Assembly: GCA_964020085.1 (NCBI GenBank)
Contig: OZ026605.1
Span: 7,041,328 to 7,105,327, forward strand
Reading direction: 5' to 3'
Length of the DNA: 64,000 nt
Source: Micromussa lordhowensis
Lineage: Eukaryota > Cnidaria > Anthozoa > Scleractinia > Lobophylliidae
Positions within the stretch are counted from its first letter, which is position 1. The number at the start of each line of letters is the position of its first letter. The notes under the pieces are model-generated. The model was given only the letters and a program-made list of their open reading frames with translations, searched no databases and was not told where the DNA came from. The position numbers and the translations under genes were made by a program. Shown here in pieces: positions 49,619-61,863 of the stretch.

Positions 49619-50872
49619 TCAGTAGGACGCCAAAGGAGCTTGAGCGGTAGAAATATTCGCGCCATTGTCCATATGATAGTGCTCGTGATTCTGTGTCGAT
49701 GGTAAACGATTAAACCACTCAGACATTGGTGGATAAGTTGACGCGGTGTGAAAAGCTGGCGAATTTGTCCTAGCGGAAGATACGCTTTCATCTTGAGGAC
49801 TTGACGAGCCAAGGGATTCTGAAGGCTTTGCATGGAGCTTCATGTGTTTTCGAAGGGAGCTCGGATGGGTATAACTCTTGTTACATCCCTCAACTTTGCA
49901 GATGTACGGTTTATCGGACGTGTGGACGTGTGAGTGCTTCTTTCTATCGCTCGAGTTTGCGAAGCGTCGATCGCAACCTGGATATTCGCACATAAATGGC
50001 TTCTCACCGGTGTGCGTTCGCTTGTGAATCTTTAGGTTTTCCGATCTCGCAAAGAGCTTTCCGCAACCAGGGAACGGACATGAGAAAGGCTTTTCTCCCG
50101 TGTGTACACGAATGTGATTGATAAGCTTGTACTTGGCCTTAAAAGGCAGTCCATTACGAGGGCAGTCCTTCCAAAAGCACACGTGAGAACTGCTTTCCGG
50201 TCCTCCAACATGATCTTCAGAGAGATGAGCTACAACGTCGTGCATTCGAAAGAATTGTCTCCCACAAGGCTTTCCTTTGCTGCCCGGTTCGATCCATTCA
50301 CAGACCACCACATGACTCAGAGGTTGGCGCAGGTAACTTGCAGGCATGGCTAGTCCCGGGTGCTGCATGAACTCGTAGCGAGGTGCAACGAAAGGGTTCG
50401 CAAACTGCGAATGGTGAGCCTCAAATTTGTCGTCTCGAGGATAATATTCCATGGCTTTGGTAAACCTGTAAGGCCCAGGCAATGGTCCACCAGTTTGTTG
50501 ATAGTGAGAGCCAGGCGGGTCATGAGCGTGAGCAACGGAATAAAAGCCGTGAGGTGAACCATTGGTAGCGTCTCGATGTGGTTCTTGCAGGCTATTGTAG
50601 TGGCTGGGATGAAGCTGGTGTATCACGGAGCCGGCGAACATGTTGTGTTGTCGCTGGTTGCTCCCTGCTCTAGCGCCAGTTGTGTCAGACGCTAGATTTA
50701 TACCGCTGTTAGGTGGGCGAGCAGCTGCGATGCTCGAACTTGTGAAAGTGTCGGGCCCGGCGAATAGGAACTCATGGGTCGACGGACGAGCGGTGGACCG
50801 CACGCCTTGAGCTGGCGTAAAAGGATAGTGCGAACCATTTGGAACGTTGAAAGTGTCTTGCACGGTACTCAT
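49619..50872 (-). CDS. Zic: Zic-family C2H2 zinc-finger transcription factor (copy 2), single exon
   Basis: A 417-aa paralogue of the Zic gene at 14432-15844, on the same strand and ~33.8 kb away. Five fingers span residues 191-347 (DNA 50302-49832). Finger 1 uses C191-x-W193, C203, H216, H221; its Cys-Cys loop is three residues shorter than in copy 1. Finger 2 uses C232-x-W234, C237, H253, H257. Fingers 3-5 are C265/C270/H283/H287, C295/C300/H313/H317 and C325/C330/H343/H347. Fingers 3-5 are almost identical to copy 1, but the flanks align only in patches: HNMF at 77-80, and EWF at 385-387 near the C-terminus. THEFLF at 32-37 resembles the ZOC motif (RDFL-type) seen in many Zic proteins, but this is tentative. 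The start ATG at 50872 has A at -3. The stop is TGA at 49621-49619, with an AATAAA only ~15 bp beyond (49604-49599) and another ~810 bp away (about 48808-48803). Expected role: nuclear transcription factor in ectodermal, neural or nematocyte patterning, inferred from the family. Confidence 0.96.
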   Translation of the reverse strand: MSTVQDTFNVPNGSHYPFTPAQGVRSTARPSTHEFLFAGPDTFTSSSIAAARPPNSGINLASDTTGARAGSNQRQHNMFAGSVIHQLHPSHYNSLQEPHRDATNGSPHGFYSVAHAHDPPGSHYQQTGGPLPGPYRFTKAMEYYPRDDKFEAHHSQFANPFVAPRYEFMQHPGLAMPASYLRQPLSHVVVCEWIEPGSKGKPCGRQFFRMHDVVAHLSEDHVGGPESSSHVCFWKDCPRNGLPFKAKYKLINHIRVHTGEKPFSCPFPGCGKLFARSENLKIHKRTHTGEKPFMCEYPGCDRRFANSSDRKKHSHVHTSDKPYICKVEGCNKSYTHPSSLRKHMKLHAKPSESLGSSSPQDESVSSARTNSPAFHTASTYPPMSEWFNRLPSTQNHEHYHMDNGANISTAQAPLASY

Positions 50873-51420
50873 TCTTTTGTCTTTGACGGCTTTGAAGGGT
50901 CACTTTCTCCACAATACTATCGCGTGAGAAACCGGACAGAAAACTTAAATGAATCAATCGGGTTGGCTCTTTGTTTAATTCACAGTTTTGTCATCCTCCC
51001 ATGGAACTAAATAAGCATCTGTGTCGTGCTGGGCAAGTCGAACTCTTCGACTGAGAAGTGCACGAACATTCCGCAAAGCCTCTCACACAGCGTAGCGCGG
51101 TTAAGTTGTAAAAAATGCGCGTGATTTGAACGCTGCTGTCGTAGTGGTATCCTTTGAAGTCGACTCGCCGTTCATCCAAGCATCTGTACTTGCCTCTGTT
51201 CGGAGCCCAGCGTGAGATCTCGGTCTATTGTAACTGAACTACACCGGTCTTTGATTGGCATTAGCAAGTTGTTGATATTTCGTTATCCAATCATCGCGTT
51301 AACGCCCCCGGGGTGTTTTGGTTGATAAATATTTTACGATGTGTTCGTCCTATCGAATCCAATCAATTGTTATTGTTTCAATAGCAGTCGTCTTATTTGA
51401 ACAATCTCATTTGCAATCTA
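50873..51420 (-). promoter_or_regulatory. Presumed 5' flank/promoter region of Zic copy 2
   Basis: This is the stretch upstream of the start codon at 50872. No TATA box is evident near the gene. Around 51250-51400 there are several CCAAT/ATTGG pentamers: GATTGGC near 51254, ATCCAATCA near 51284, and TCCAATCAATTG near 51360. ATTGT repeats, which could be Sox-like sites, follow near 51368-51380. These are short motifs that also arise by chance. The promoter assignment rests on position. Confidence 0.3.
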
Positions 51421-54400
51421 GAGAAACAAATGGAAAAATTCTCGGGTCAAACTTCGATAATAGTACCAAAAAGAAACGGTCAACCCACACACTTTGAGAT
51501 TCTGTTTGCCACCTTCTTGACTCAAATAGGATTAATTTGCATTGTCAATATTTGTCCCGAGGTGCCGACATGTAATTTTCAAATATTTACCATTCGGATA
51601 AGGACGGTTTGATTAAGGGGAGGGAAGCACATGCCACCTCGAACTAAAGAATTTTAATTGCCTATTTTGACGGTTAAACGAACCAAATTCCCCCCTGCAG
51701 AGCATTCATCGATCTGAAGTCTCATTGGACGTTATAGCAACCTAAGCCATTATTAATAAAATAAATGGTAGTGTTATAGGCTTCTCTTTTCATGTCACAA
51801 ACAAGAGAAACAGAATATCAACTTCTGTGAGATCCGTTTATTTCTCCTGTCAACAGGTCATGCGTGATAACGAACGCGAGTGGCCGCAAGAAGTTGTGAG
51901 AGTCGAGGGAATTATCGTTGCTTTCATCTTAATTGGATGATCATACTGTAAACGCTGTTCTTGAGTGGAACGCGTCCCAGAAACCTCGACTTCTAGTTTG
52001 AGATTATAATTGAAAAGCCCCTCCTTCAACACGATGTTATCGCCTCGGAGCGCTGAAGATGAGAAGATGCTCCATCTCCTCGGGTTAACCGCACACTTGA
52101 GCTAAATTGATAAAAGGCACTAGGTTAAGTTTGTTTGCGAATTTTCTGCGATTTGTAACATTTATTAGCGCAAATCTTAGCTACAATGGCGCTATTCTTA
52201 GAGTTTACGTTCTTGGACCCGACTCAGCTGACATGCCCATTGTTGACCAATTTCAAGACAAACAGATTTCAACAGGACCGATCGTTTGCTTGATGCGGCT
52301 GAGTAACGTGGAAGCGATACCATTGTATTTGTTTTCTTTGTTGACGCCGACCCTGGCGGCGACTCCTAAGTACTGTTGACAGTCGCACGCTTGATGTTTC
52401 ACACATAACTATTTGTTATCCTAAGAGAAGTGTTAAGCCGTGATCGTGATAGATTCAAGAGCACTTAATTAATATGATATCATTCAAGTATTTCCCTTAC
52501 ACTCTACCGCACAGTGAGGTTTTTAGGTATTTTTAGCTCATCAATCAGCGGAGAAAAATTATATGACCAGTCGCTGCCGAAAAATATGCCTGTATTCATC
52601 ACCTGGTCTACTTTTTGAATTCGTCAATGCCTGGAGTAATCAATAATTGTCACAAACATTCTTTATCGTCAGCTGTACAGTGCTCGGCTCGACCATTCAC
52701 ACTTACCTTCCATGTGCAAACAATAGATATTACCTATTTACCTTTTCGGTGTTTCAAAACAACTGTCGATGCGAACTTTGATAGGCCTTTCTGGCCAAAA
52801 AAAACTAAGCGAAAAGCAACTTTTAGAGATCAAATTAAAATAGACCGTTTCGACAGATCGAGGACGCACAAGAAACAAAGAAGCTTCAGTCCTTTGACTG
52901 GAACAATGGGGTCAACCGTTGAAAAAAATGATGGCGATTTGGAGACCAAGCGCTCGACGACCCCCTGCAATTGATATTTGTTCAACTTGTGAAAACTAGC
53001 TGTTTTGATGATAGGAGGGAGGGAAAGTGGAAGGAGCACATCAACATTAGCACCTTAAGTGTCAAGACGACTCCAGAGAGAGGTCATTTTACCACTTAAG
53101 TAAATCCCTTAAATCTTCTGTCGAAGTGTCCAAATCAATTAGTCCCCTACGCCCCTTAAGACGATTGTAAAGCAATCTTCTCGAGACAATAACAATAAGA
53201 GCTTTCTTAGGCATTGAAAGCTGTGCTATAGGTACTAGTTAATTCATTTTATCCTCTTAACCTTCTGCACTCGACATTTGAAGTGTTTTCAAGAGTTGCT
53301 GGTACTGATAGCGTCTGCTCGACTTTGCGTGACAAGCAAAGAAAAACATCGAGCTCGCCACGAAAACAGGCCAAGGCAAACTTCAACAACAACTAATCAA
53401 TCTTTTATTTGATGCCCGCGCTAATTTCCATGAGCAAGAAATCTACATATCGAGTGAATCTTCGTGAGAGTAAACTGCTGTCAAATTAATTCGCGTACAA
53501 CCAGTTCTCCCAAAATCGAAGTTTGATCAAACGCAACCGCGCTATGGGGTCTTCTGGAAGAACGCTTCAAGCTGTGAACGCTCAGATTCAATAAGTCGCG
53601 ATGCAAATTTGCAAGATATTTTAATTATGCCTTACAAAAGAAACGTGGCCAACGCGGAGTTTCCTGTTAATATAAACAGAACAAGGTCAAGCATGGAATC
53701 TGGTACATTTGGGGTTTTTTGTCGAATTCCACATCAAAACGAAATACATGAAAAATCTAGTGGGTTTTCATTTTTCTAAGCGCGATATGCAAGACGTTAT
53801 CTCTTAAAAAGAATAAGGAGGAAGACGAAAAATAAAATGAAATCTCTAGGATTCCGCTTTTTTGTTGTCGCTTTCCGCCTTCACTTGTTTTTGTTAGCGT
53901 TACCAAAATAGCCGGAATTTGGCATGATTGCGCTCTTTTTATTGGCTCTCTCGTTTTGCTTTGATTTGCGCAAAAACAAAAAAGTTGGAAACTCTAGTTT
54001 GGTTTCTTTTCTGCAGGAGCCGATTTGCAATTTTTAGCGTGGAAATGAAGGGAAATGAAGAATGAATAGATTAGATTAAATTTCACTCTCTAATCAGGGG
54101 AGGAACATCAGGAAATAATATTCGCAAAAACGTCGAGAGTATAAATACAAATTCTTTATTTCTCTTTTGTGTCGTGCTGTTTACGCCAAACATATAAGAC
54201 TGTATTTTGATTTTAAATCAATTGTTCCAAACTTTGTTTACACTTTGAAACTCATATCAGAAAGCTTGTTGAAAAATAGATTGAAAACCACAATCATGAA
54301 ACTTGGACTGAATCCTACAACTAAGGATCGATAAAAAGAGAGAGACGTCCATGTTGACTGTCACCAACTTGTCACAAAGGCGTACAGTAATTTCCTTGGA

Positions 54401-57400
54401 GACTATATAATTATTTCAACTTCAGTCTCTTAGGTATCGCGTGATTAACTAATTGCTTTTTACATGGCGTGTTCTAAATTTAATTCATGCTTTTCAAGCA
54501 TTTTGATAACCGTAGAAACGTTTACAACACCAGCTCGAAGATATGCAATGCCGGCGGCTAAATACCCTGGCTGTTTTAGAAATATATAATTTGAGAAATT
54601 ACCCCCAAAGTCATATGCGCTTGGGCGTGCAGAAAGGAATTAACTGGTAGTCGTAGAAACTACGCCTGTTTTTTAAGCGACGAAACCTTAAGAATTGTAT
54701 CATTTTATACACCACACAAATACATTAACTATTACGTAACTGAGCTTTTCAGAGCTCGACACGAGAGTAACAGTTATTTCTTTTAAATTTTGCTGTCGAA
54801 GTGTGAAGCAGAGTGAATATGCCTATTGAAAGCTTTAATTTGTTGACATTCAACGCGGGTGGGGCAGTTATACGAAACTGATCTCTTATCTGGGATAATT
54901 CCCTTACTTATTGCATGGGAGGGCCGGCGGAAAACGCCTAATTATAACAGTTGTATCTATTCACTACGGTTGTCTCAGTTTTCTTTTCCATCCATTTTAA
55001 ACAAATCAATTAATTTATAATTATAACCTCCAACTGTTTTTTTGGTCTTCCCTCTATTAGGCGAGTAAGTCATAAAAGCATAAATTTAATGCGAGTGGGA
55101 TCTGTATTTGCCTGACCAAGTTGTTTAGTGGCTATTTCAAGCTAATACAGAGTATTTTTTGCCTTTGCAGGTTTCTTGACGTAAGCGATTAAATGATGAC
55201 TTCCTGAAAATGGATCCCCCAAACTTTGCAGTAAACAGGCGAAGCTATTCAAGCCGAATATTATGGTTTACTACTTAGTTGAATGTCGCCAGTGAATATT
55301 TATGTGAGCGGCTGTTAAATAAAAACTATTTGCAATACCACTTGATGCGCTGTTTACTTAAATAGTCGAAAAACAAAATGTATGATAACCCAGTTTTCTA
55401 AGTATGTATCTGGAAAGGCAAGACCATTATCCATCCTTGACAATATTCTATGAACGTTTCAATTTTCGTTCGTCTCCAAACACACCAATCAATTATCGAC
55501 CTCCAAAAATAAAAGATAATAACCTGAGTTGAATGTTGGTTTAACCACCTGCAGAGACGACCATAACGTTTGCACACTCCACAATTGACGAATAAAATCA
55601 ATAGTTATAACATGTTAATTACCAAGCCGACTACGATGAAAAGGCTATTATTTTCTCTTATCTGCAATACGTCTGCAGACGCATCTAGAGGCTAGAAAAT
55701 CACGAAAAAGTTGTCATGAAATTAACTATTTCCTGTCACTAATCTGTGTGATTTTTGGAATACCCTGAACCTTCTGTCCTTGTAATATGGCAGGAAGGAA
55801 GAGAAGAATAACACTTGTCGTTCTCATGAATATCATTATCGTGTTTTCGCGTCGTTTTTGAAAGGAATAAAAGCTGTAATGTCACAAATTAGAACTCACT
55901 CTCAATTGACGCAAATCACTTTAAAAATTAATAGGGGTTGATATAGATGTTTGAATGTCTTAAGAAATTAACTAGGGCCTTTTGTAGAAAAACTGAGCTG
56001 GGGGCAAAATATATCAGATAAACCACATTTAACTTTATAGTGAAGAATTATCGGTTCAGTTGGAGAGAGTAATACATTGCAATCAAGAGATCATGTCTTT
56101 TGAAATGTAATGAGTTGAATAACACCAGTGTATGCTTCTAGATGTTTCTCATTATAAGGTTGAATTTACACAAAGCGCCTATTTTAACCTTCTTTTTCTA
56201 TTTCTGAAAACTGTTTATATGTACTAGTTCCTGTGCATGATTGACAAGGTCATTCGACCTCCAGCTGCACCGACAGGAAGTGGTCAACGGTTGAGCCGAA
56301 GTAAGGTGAGCAGAAGCGACGACACGCCTTCAGCTGTGAGTATTAACACGCCGTCTGGCCTAGAGGAAATAATTTTCATAACTGACTTTGCTTTTCATTT
56401 ACCTATATTAGATGGAGGAGCAACACAGAACACAAAACTGACACAATCACATTCACATGCAAAATACTTCCGTACGGTCTCTGACTTATCGTGAAAAAAA
56501 ATAAGCGTATTTATTTTTCTCTCGTTTGTTCAGCCTAATCTTGTTCCATTCTTGTTCCGTTTTTATTTGCTTATTATTATCTCTGACATTTTTCTACCTA
56601 AGGTAGTTATAATTCTCTGAAATTTGGAGGAAACTTTGTGCATTCGTATATATATGAAAACCGAGAGAAAATTACGTTGTCGAAAAGAGAAAAACCTTTT
56701 TAGAGAGCTAAATAAATATTTTTCCTCGCAAAATCGTTGCATTATTAATTAAACGGGTACGAAGAGAAACTAACACCAGCGACCTGCCAGGGAGACTAGA
56801 AGAGAAATAACGTAACAAGAAACCTATGCCACTAATTAGAGAAAGTTTATATCTCAAGTTTGGCAAAGGGTTAGGATCAAATCGAAGCATATTACAATAA
56901 GGTGTTTATTAAAGACGACCTCAGTCCATGTTTAGAGACAACAGCTATCCGGTCAGATCGACATTTTCAGTTGTTTGAGAGATTCAAAGCTTTGCCTGTC
57001 AATTTGCAATCCCTTGTTTAAAAAGCTCATATACGTTTTTTATGTTTTTAAAAGTGGTTGAGAATTTTGAAATGCTCACACTCAAGAGTGACGTCATCGC
57101 CGAGCAGTAGGCGGATTACTTTGAGCTATGAAGATCGTTCTACTAATTATCAACTGATCCAGCACCTGGCGTTCATCTAATGATTTCTGTCTTTCTTATT
57201 TTCAAAAAAAAAATCAAATTCTGTACATATAATACTAAGGTTTCCAATGGGTTGTATTTTAGAAACGCTTTTTATAGAACTACCCACCACACTGTTTTTG
57301 GATTGATTCCGTCTTTTAATATACTATTACGGAAGATATTTGCCCCAACCTTTAACCTGTTCAAATCCAATCTCCAAAGATAAATTATCATTAAGTAGTA

Positions 57401-60270
57401 AGGTAGTCGAGCGAGAAGGGCCGACGCTGAAAAGCTCAGGGTTTAAAGTTTAAAGGCGATCTTCAAATTCTTTGATTCAAAATTGATGAGGCGCATGTGA
57501 AAAGAATTGGTCTGTTCTCGTTAAATCCTGTTTTCGTTTTGTATATCCCAGCGAGTTTGAGGGATTGATACACATCCTATGTTAGTTTTAACAGGTCTAA
57601 AAGTCTGTTTTCAAAAGCATCACAATGTGTTTGCTATCTCCTGCAATCAGTTTTTGATTATCAGTCTCGTCTCATCATAATTTGACAGTCCATTGAAATT
57701 ACTAAAAGAAATGCTACAAAGATCGATTGAAGCGGGGAATTCTTAAAATGCTACAAATTAAACCACTATTTATTTGCTCTGATAAAAAAAATTGACAGAA
57801 ATCTTTCAGTGGCTAAATCACTTCAGTCAGAATAGTCTTTGAAACTCATTCTTAAAATATGCTTAATTTAATCGTCAATGAAAGTGAAATGCCCTGAGGC
57901 AAATTCAAGCAAAAATAATGCGGAAACTACGACTAGCAAGCCTGCTTTACAATGCCTGGATCTCTGTATTACAACAATTTACAAGTTTCCAACCAGTGGC
58001 AAGAATTCGAGAAGATTGCGGTAGATTTAGTTCTGGCTGGTTTGAGCCATCTGCTGGATAATTTTGCCTCCGGGTAAGAAAATTTAATTTCCTGTTTTTC
58101 GACCTCTATCGTAGAATCTTTAGATAAAACAATGTGCACAATCTGTCAAAATCCGTGCATTGTTTCAGATACAAGATTATAAGAGGGTTAGGGTCAATTG
58201 TTGGATTAATATAAGCCGATACACGCTTAAAGTGATTTAGTTGTAAAAATACTGTTATGAATGGCATTGCGCTAGATAATTAATTGTCTTGATTGTAGCT
58301 GACTTTTATTAAAACAATTCTTCAAGGAAAGTTCATTTTTGCTGACCTCGATAAGTTTTCTCGTTTAGCAAGTTCCTTGTGGTACAATGAACACTTCTTT
58401 AGGCTTCTACTACCCAGGTCCAGTTTGAAAACTATTGATATGGTTAAAATCTTTTAGCTTATCTATTCAGTGTCTTTAAAAACTAAATTAAGTGAAACTT
58501 AGACTAGGTAAGTGATCAAATAAATTATCTATATAGTATCACTAATTTTATTTACTTTAGAGTAAACGCTTAGTCGCATGTCAGTGAAAATACCTCTGTT
58601 TGAAACACACTGTCGGTATGCGTGACAAAGAAAGACTTTGAACTTTATCTATGTTGAGGTGAGAATAAGGAAACATTGTTTTTTAATGAACTACACAATG
58701 TACAGTGAAAGTTTGTAAGAAAATCACATGGATCGAAGATCTGTGGTTCATTAATTAATGAAGACCACACGGTCGAGTAACATTTGCAGATCGCAAAACT
58801 TATACAATATTCAACGCCAAACAGCTACACCCATTTGTCATCAATTGTTGTGATGTCGGTAAAGTTACAAGAAAATTAAGGTTTTGTTCTTCCGTAGCGA
58901 CCTGAGGCAATTTTATCATTAAGCAGATGGCGGCAACGCACTGATTAAAAGAATCGACAGACTACTACACAACACGTTTGAATGTTCGTGTTTTAGACTC
59001 AAACTTGATGTAGGAAATTTTCGTACGTAGACTTAATTATTTGGCGCACTTTGTGTCTATGTGATTTAAAGGAGAACCTTTGACAATCTCAATACCACAG
59101 TGCTCAGTTTTATGACGCGTACGGAGAATATTGGTCACCCATCGTAACAAATATTCTAACCATGTTTTGACTAAGTCGTTTGTGGTTGAGCGTCTAACGA
59201 GACAATATAATCCCTTTGTGGGGCTAACTAAAAGCGCAACTCGTGTAGTTTTTTATAAATGCGTTATTTCTTCCTGATAGTGCAAGCTCGAAAAGGTCAA
59301 ATCAACAAAGTAACACGCTGAGATTCGACAATGAGGTTGTTAGCTTACAATTTCACAGTAATCTGTATTGAAAACAACGCTGAGAACCCTGATGTTCAAC
59401 AGCGCAGAACAGTCTATTTTGTCTAACAACAAAACCGTCATTGGTAATTCCTTTGAACTGATGAAAAAATATAACATAAATCACGATAAATTGCCACGAT
59501 AGTGGTGATTTCTAATATTATTATCTTGTTTCACAACATTTCCTGAGAGCCCAAATATTGGATTTTATAACACTTCCGTTTTAATATGATCAGAAAAATA
59601 AACAACGAGTGAATTTGTTCAGAGTCTGTTTTAACTCGTGGATAAAAATTGGAAACAAGATATGCTCAGACACTGATAAGTTGCGCCTGCATATATAGAA
59701 ATTGACCCATATTATGATTACCTGAATAGGCTGGACAAACCTAAATTATTATCCACTCAGTAAGTTAATCAAGACGGAACCTTAACTTCGAGAGGCCTGG
59801 ATGAGTGTTATTCTTCTCTGCGCTTTTTCAATCCCTTGTTACGTAGAGAACTGAGGTAGGCCAGTATATACCAGAATCATGTAGTTTTCACGTCGCCACT
59901 TAGAATCTTATGAAAGTACTTATAAAAGTATCTTTCATTGTCTGAGATTTAACATGCATGTCGGTAAATCACATAAGGCACTATTCATTACAATTTTTTT
60001 TAACCGGCAACGAGACCTTCGAAATCAAAACTCGCTGAGTAATAGACTTCTATCAATCATACTTACCTAATGCGGCTATAGTTGTGGTTGCGAGGCCAGT
60101 TGTCGCGGGTGAATTCAAAATGGCGACCTGAGTGGGAATTGAGCTTCAGGACTGCGTTGGAGAGCGGGTACTTATGCTTGTACAGGGTTTTAGCGTGAAA
60201 TATTTAGCGAAAAAAAACGCATGTGGGGAGGGCATACATGAATAATATTCGGGAATGTACACAACACTAG
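51421..60270. other. Intergenic region upstream of Zic copy 2, no gene seen
   Basis: Nearly 9 kb of AT-rich DNA. The longest open frame (52615-52974, 119 aa) has no recognised domain and no paralogue here. No repeat larger than simple A/T runs was noted. Confidence 0.45.
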
Positions 60271-60279
60271 CCCGTGTAG

Positions 60280-60430
60280 CTGGCGGTTTAGTTGGGGTAG
60301 AGCACACGAGCTACGGCGATATAGCGTCGATGCCGTGAGGAGCCTGGTGAGAGAAGCGGAAAAAAACTGCCTACCTGGATGCCCTGGGTTTTTTTATTAG
60401 TTGCGTACCCTGGATCCCGTGCACTGGATC
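60280..60430. repeat. Possible dispersed repeat
   Basis: A more GC-rich block than its surroundings. On the minus strand it reads through GGTACGCAACTAATAAAAAA, CTCACCAGGCTCCTCACGGC and CTCGTGTGCTCTACC. I recall similar blocks scattered in coral assemblies. There is no second copy in the window, so support is weak. Confidence 0.35.
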
Positions 60431-60485
60431 TAGTAGCTTTATTTATTATCCAACTCTGCTTCCTAGAGTACAAATAACGCGCAAA

Positions 60486-60516
60486 ACGAGTACAAATATC
60501 AGATATTTGTACTCGT
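60486..60516. repeat. Perfect 31-bp palindrome
   Basis: ACGAGTACAAATATC is followed after one base by GATATTTGTACTCGT. The right half is then partly repeated (ATTTGTACTCGTCTCA) to 60541. It lies directly upstream of the Crypton relic and may be part of that insertion or of an older repeat. Confidence 0.65.
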
Positions 60517-60559
60517 CTCATTTGTATTTGTACTCGTCTCAAACAGTGTTTTTTTTTGC

Positions 60560-61370
60560 CGAAGCTAGAAACAAAGAGGGTGGCAGTGATCGTCGCGCAA
60601 CTCTTCTGTCCTTGAGAAAAGGGACTGAGAGATTCTTAAACACACCGCCAAACGATTTGGGAATTGAGTTTACAAAAGATCCCCGGTTCGTGCTCTCCAA
60701 CCAGATGCTCGACCCCAAAATAAAACAACTGAAAAAAAAAAGGCATGCAAAAACCCATCCAGAAGCCACCAATCTATAAAGAGGACCTTGCGAAACTCAA
60801 AACAAGTGACGTTTTCTCACTTACAAAGCCTCTGTTCCTCTTGAGAAACGCCGGTCTGGTTTCATGTTTCACTCTTTTGGTGCCGTGTGGGTCAGATAGA
60901 TACAACGGCATTTTGTCACGATGACCCACGACGAAGCAACAAAAAATTATATCGGGAGAGTGGAGAGCTTCGAGACGAATGGCCGAATGTACAAATCCAA
61001 CTCTCAAACGGATGGTTATTCATCTCTGGATTTTTTCCTCACATAGCTTAATCCAGAATGCGACGCGCTGTTTCAATACCCTAAGACGGAAGAGAAATTG
61101 GCGGCCCTCAGATCAAGAGTGGCATGAGAATAGGCCACTCCGTGTCAACAAATTGTCAACCACGACGAAAGACATCAGCAAGAACGCGTGTCTATCTCGC
61201 ATTTACACAAACCATTATTCTGTGAGAGTAACTGCCGTATGCCGTTACCCTGTGGGCTAACGCTGGATTATCGGATCGAGAGATAATGGCAATATCTGGC
61301 CATCGCACTGAAGCAAGCTTGCGAATCTATCACCAACAGCCATCAGTCAACCAGCTTCGAAACTGCAGTG
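60560..61370 (+). pseudogene. Crypton-type tyrosine recombinase (KIAA1958/DUF3504-like) pseudogene
   Basis: Fragments in different plus-strand frames together match a DUF3504/Crypton tyrosine recombinase, which would cut and rejoin DNA during element transposition. Frame 1 (60600-60778) reads GTERFLNTPPNDLGIEF and SNQMLDPKIKQLKK, then stops. A second frame from ~60780 reads KEDLAKLKTSDVFSLT and LLRNAG. A third from ~60920 reads MTHDEATKNY, then ETNGRMYKSNSQTDGY, and hits an in-frame TAG near 61043. Later segments give ENRPLRVNKLSTTTKDISK and SRIYTNHYSVRVTA, and after another shift GLSDREIMAISGHRTEASL followed by RIYH (61262-61332). The last parts hold the expected catalytic Arg, the H-R and the Tyr nucleophile region. 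Several frameshifts and a stop make it non-functional. It is a transposon relic or a dead copy of a domesticated relative. Confidence 0.85.
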
Positions 61371-61588
61371 GTTTATCTTTTTCAGCGACATTGTTTAACA
61401 TTAAAGCCAGTAAATCTAACTTGAATGTATTTTCATTCATTGCACATTGTCATTTCTTCGGGGTCGTACAAAATAGATCGCAATTTATGATTGGTTCTCC
61501 CATGATTTTGAAGAGATTTACAAGCTCTTCTCGTGTTCTCCCAATATCTCCAGCGTGGTTTATTGCGCCGGTAAACCCATAGAGCTGA

Positions 61589-61738
61589 AGAGTGTTCTAT
61601 TGCTTAAATAGAAACACGAGTAGAAGTTTGGGAGAACGAGGAATACTGTGTGAACACGAGCCGATAGGCGAGTGTTTCCACAGCTCTCCCAAGTTCTCCC
61701 AAGCTTTCACGAGTGTTTCTATAAGATTTCTTCTATTT
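61589..61738. mobile_element. Palindromic MITE, second copy
   Basis: Carries TAGAAACACGAGTAGAAGTT and TGGGAGAACGAG on the left and CTCCCAAGCTTTCACGAGTG followed by TTTCTATAAG on the right. It is the same family as 34599-34773 but more diverged; the left terminal hairpin reads GTTCTATTGCTTAAATAGAAAC. It lies just downstream of the Crypton relic. Confidence 0.75.
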
Positions 61739-61745
61739 CTGTCCA

Positions 61746-61863
61746 GGAACTATCGGCTGATAGTTGCCCCATGGAAATCTGATGTTTTTAAAACAAATAT
61801 TTGCCCAAGAAGCGAAGCTTCGAGGGCAAATATGCTAGGAGCAACTATCAGATCGATAGTTCC
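61746..61863. repeat. Nested palindromic element
   Basis: GGAACTATCGGCTGATAGTTGC (61746-61767) pairs with the sequence at 61841-61863 with one mismatch and a 1-nt bulge. Inside it, ATATTTGCCC (61797-61806) pairs with GGGCAAATAT (61824-61833), and the centre is GAAGCTTC. It therefore folds over nearly its whole ~118 bp. It abuts the MITE ending at 61738. Confidence 0.75.

Noticed and set aside
50102..50353. Open frames overlapping Zic copy 2 on both strands (also 49801-49995 and 50360-50557)
   Set aside because: Shadows of the Zic coding sequence.
52615..52974. 119-aa plus-strand open frame upstream of Zic copy 2
   Set aside because: No recognisable domain, no paralogue and no supporting gene structure; its length is unremarkable for AT-rich DNA of this size.
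60539..61007. Minus-strand open frames opposite the Crypton relic
   Set aside because: Antisense shadows; the plus-strand fragments carry the recognisable recombinase motifs.
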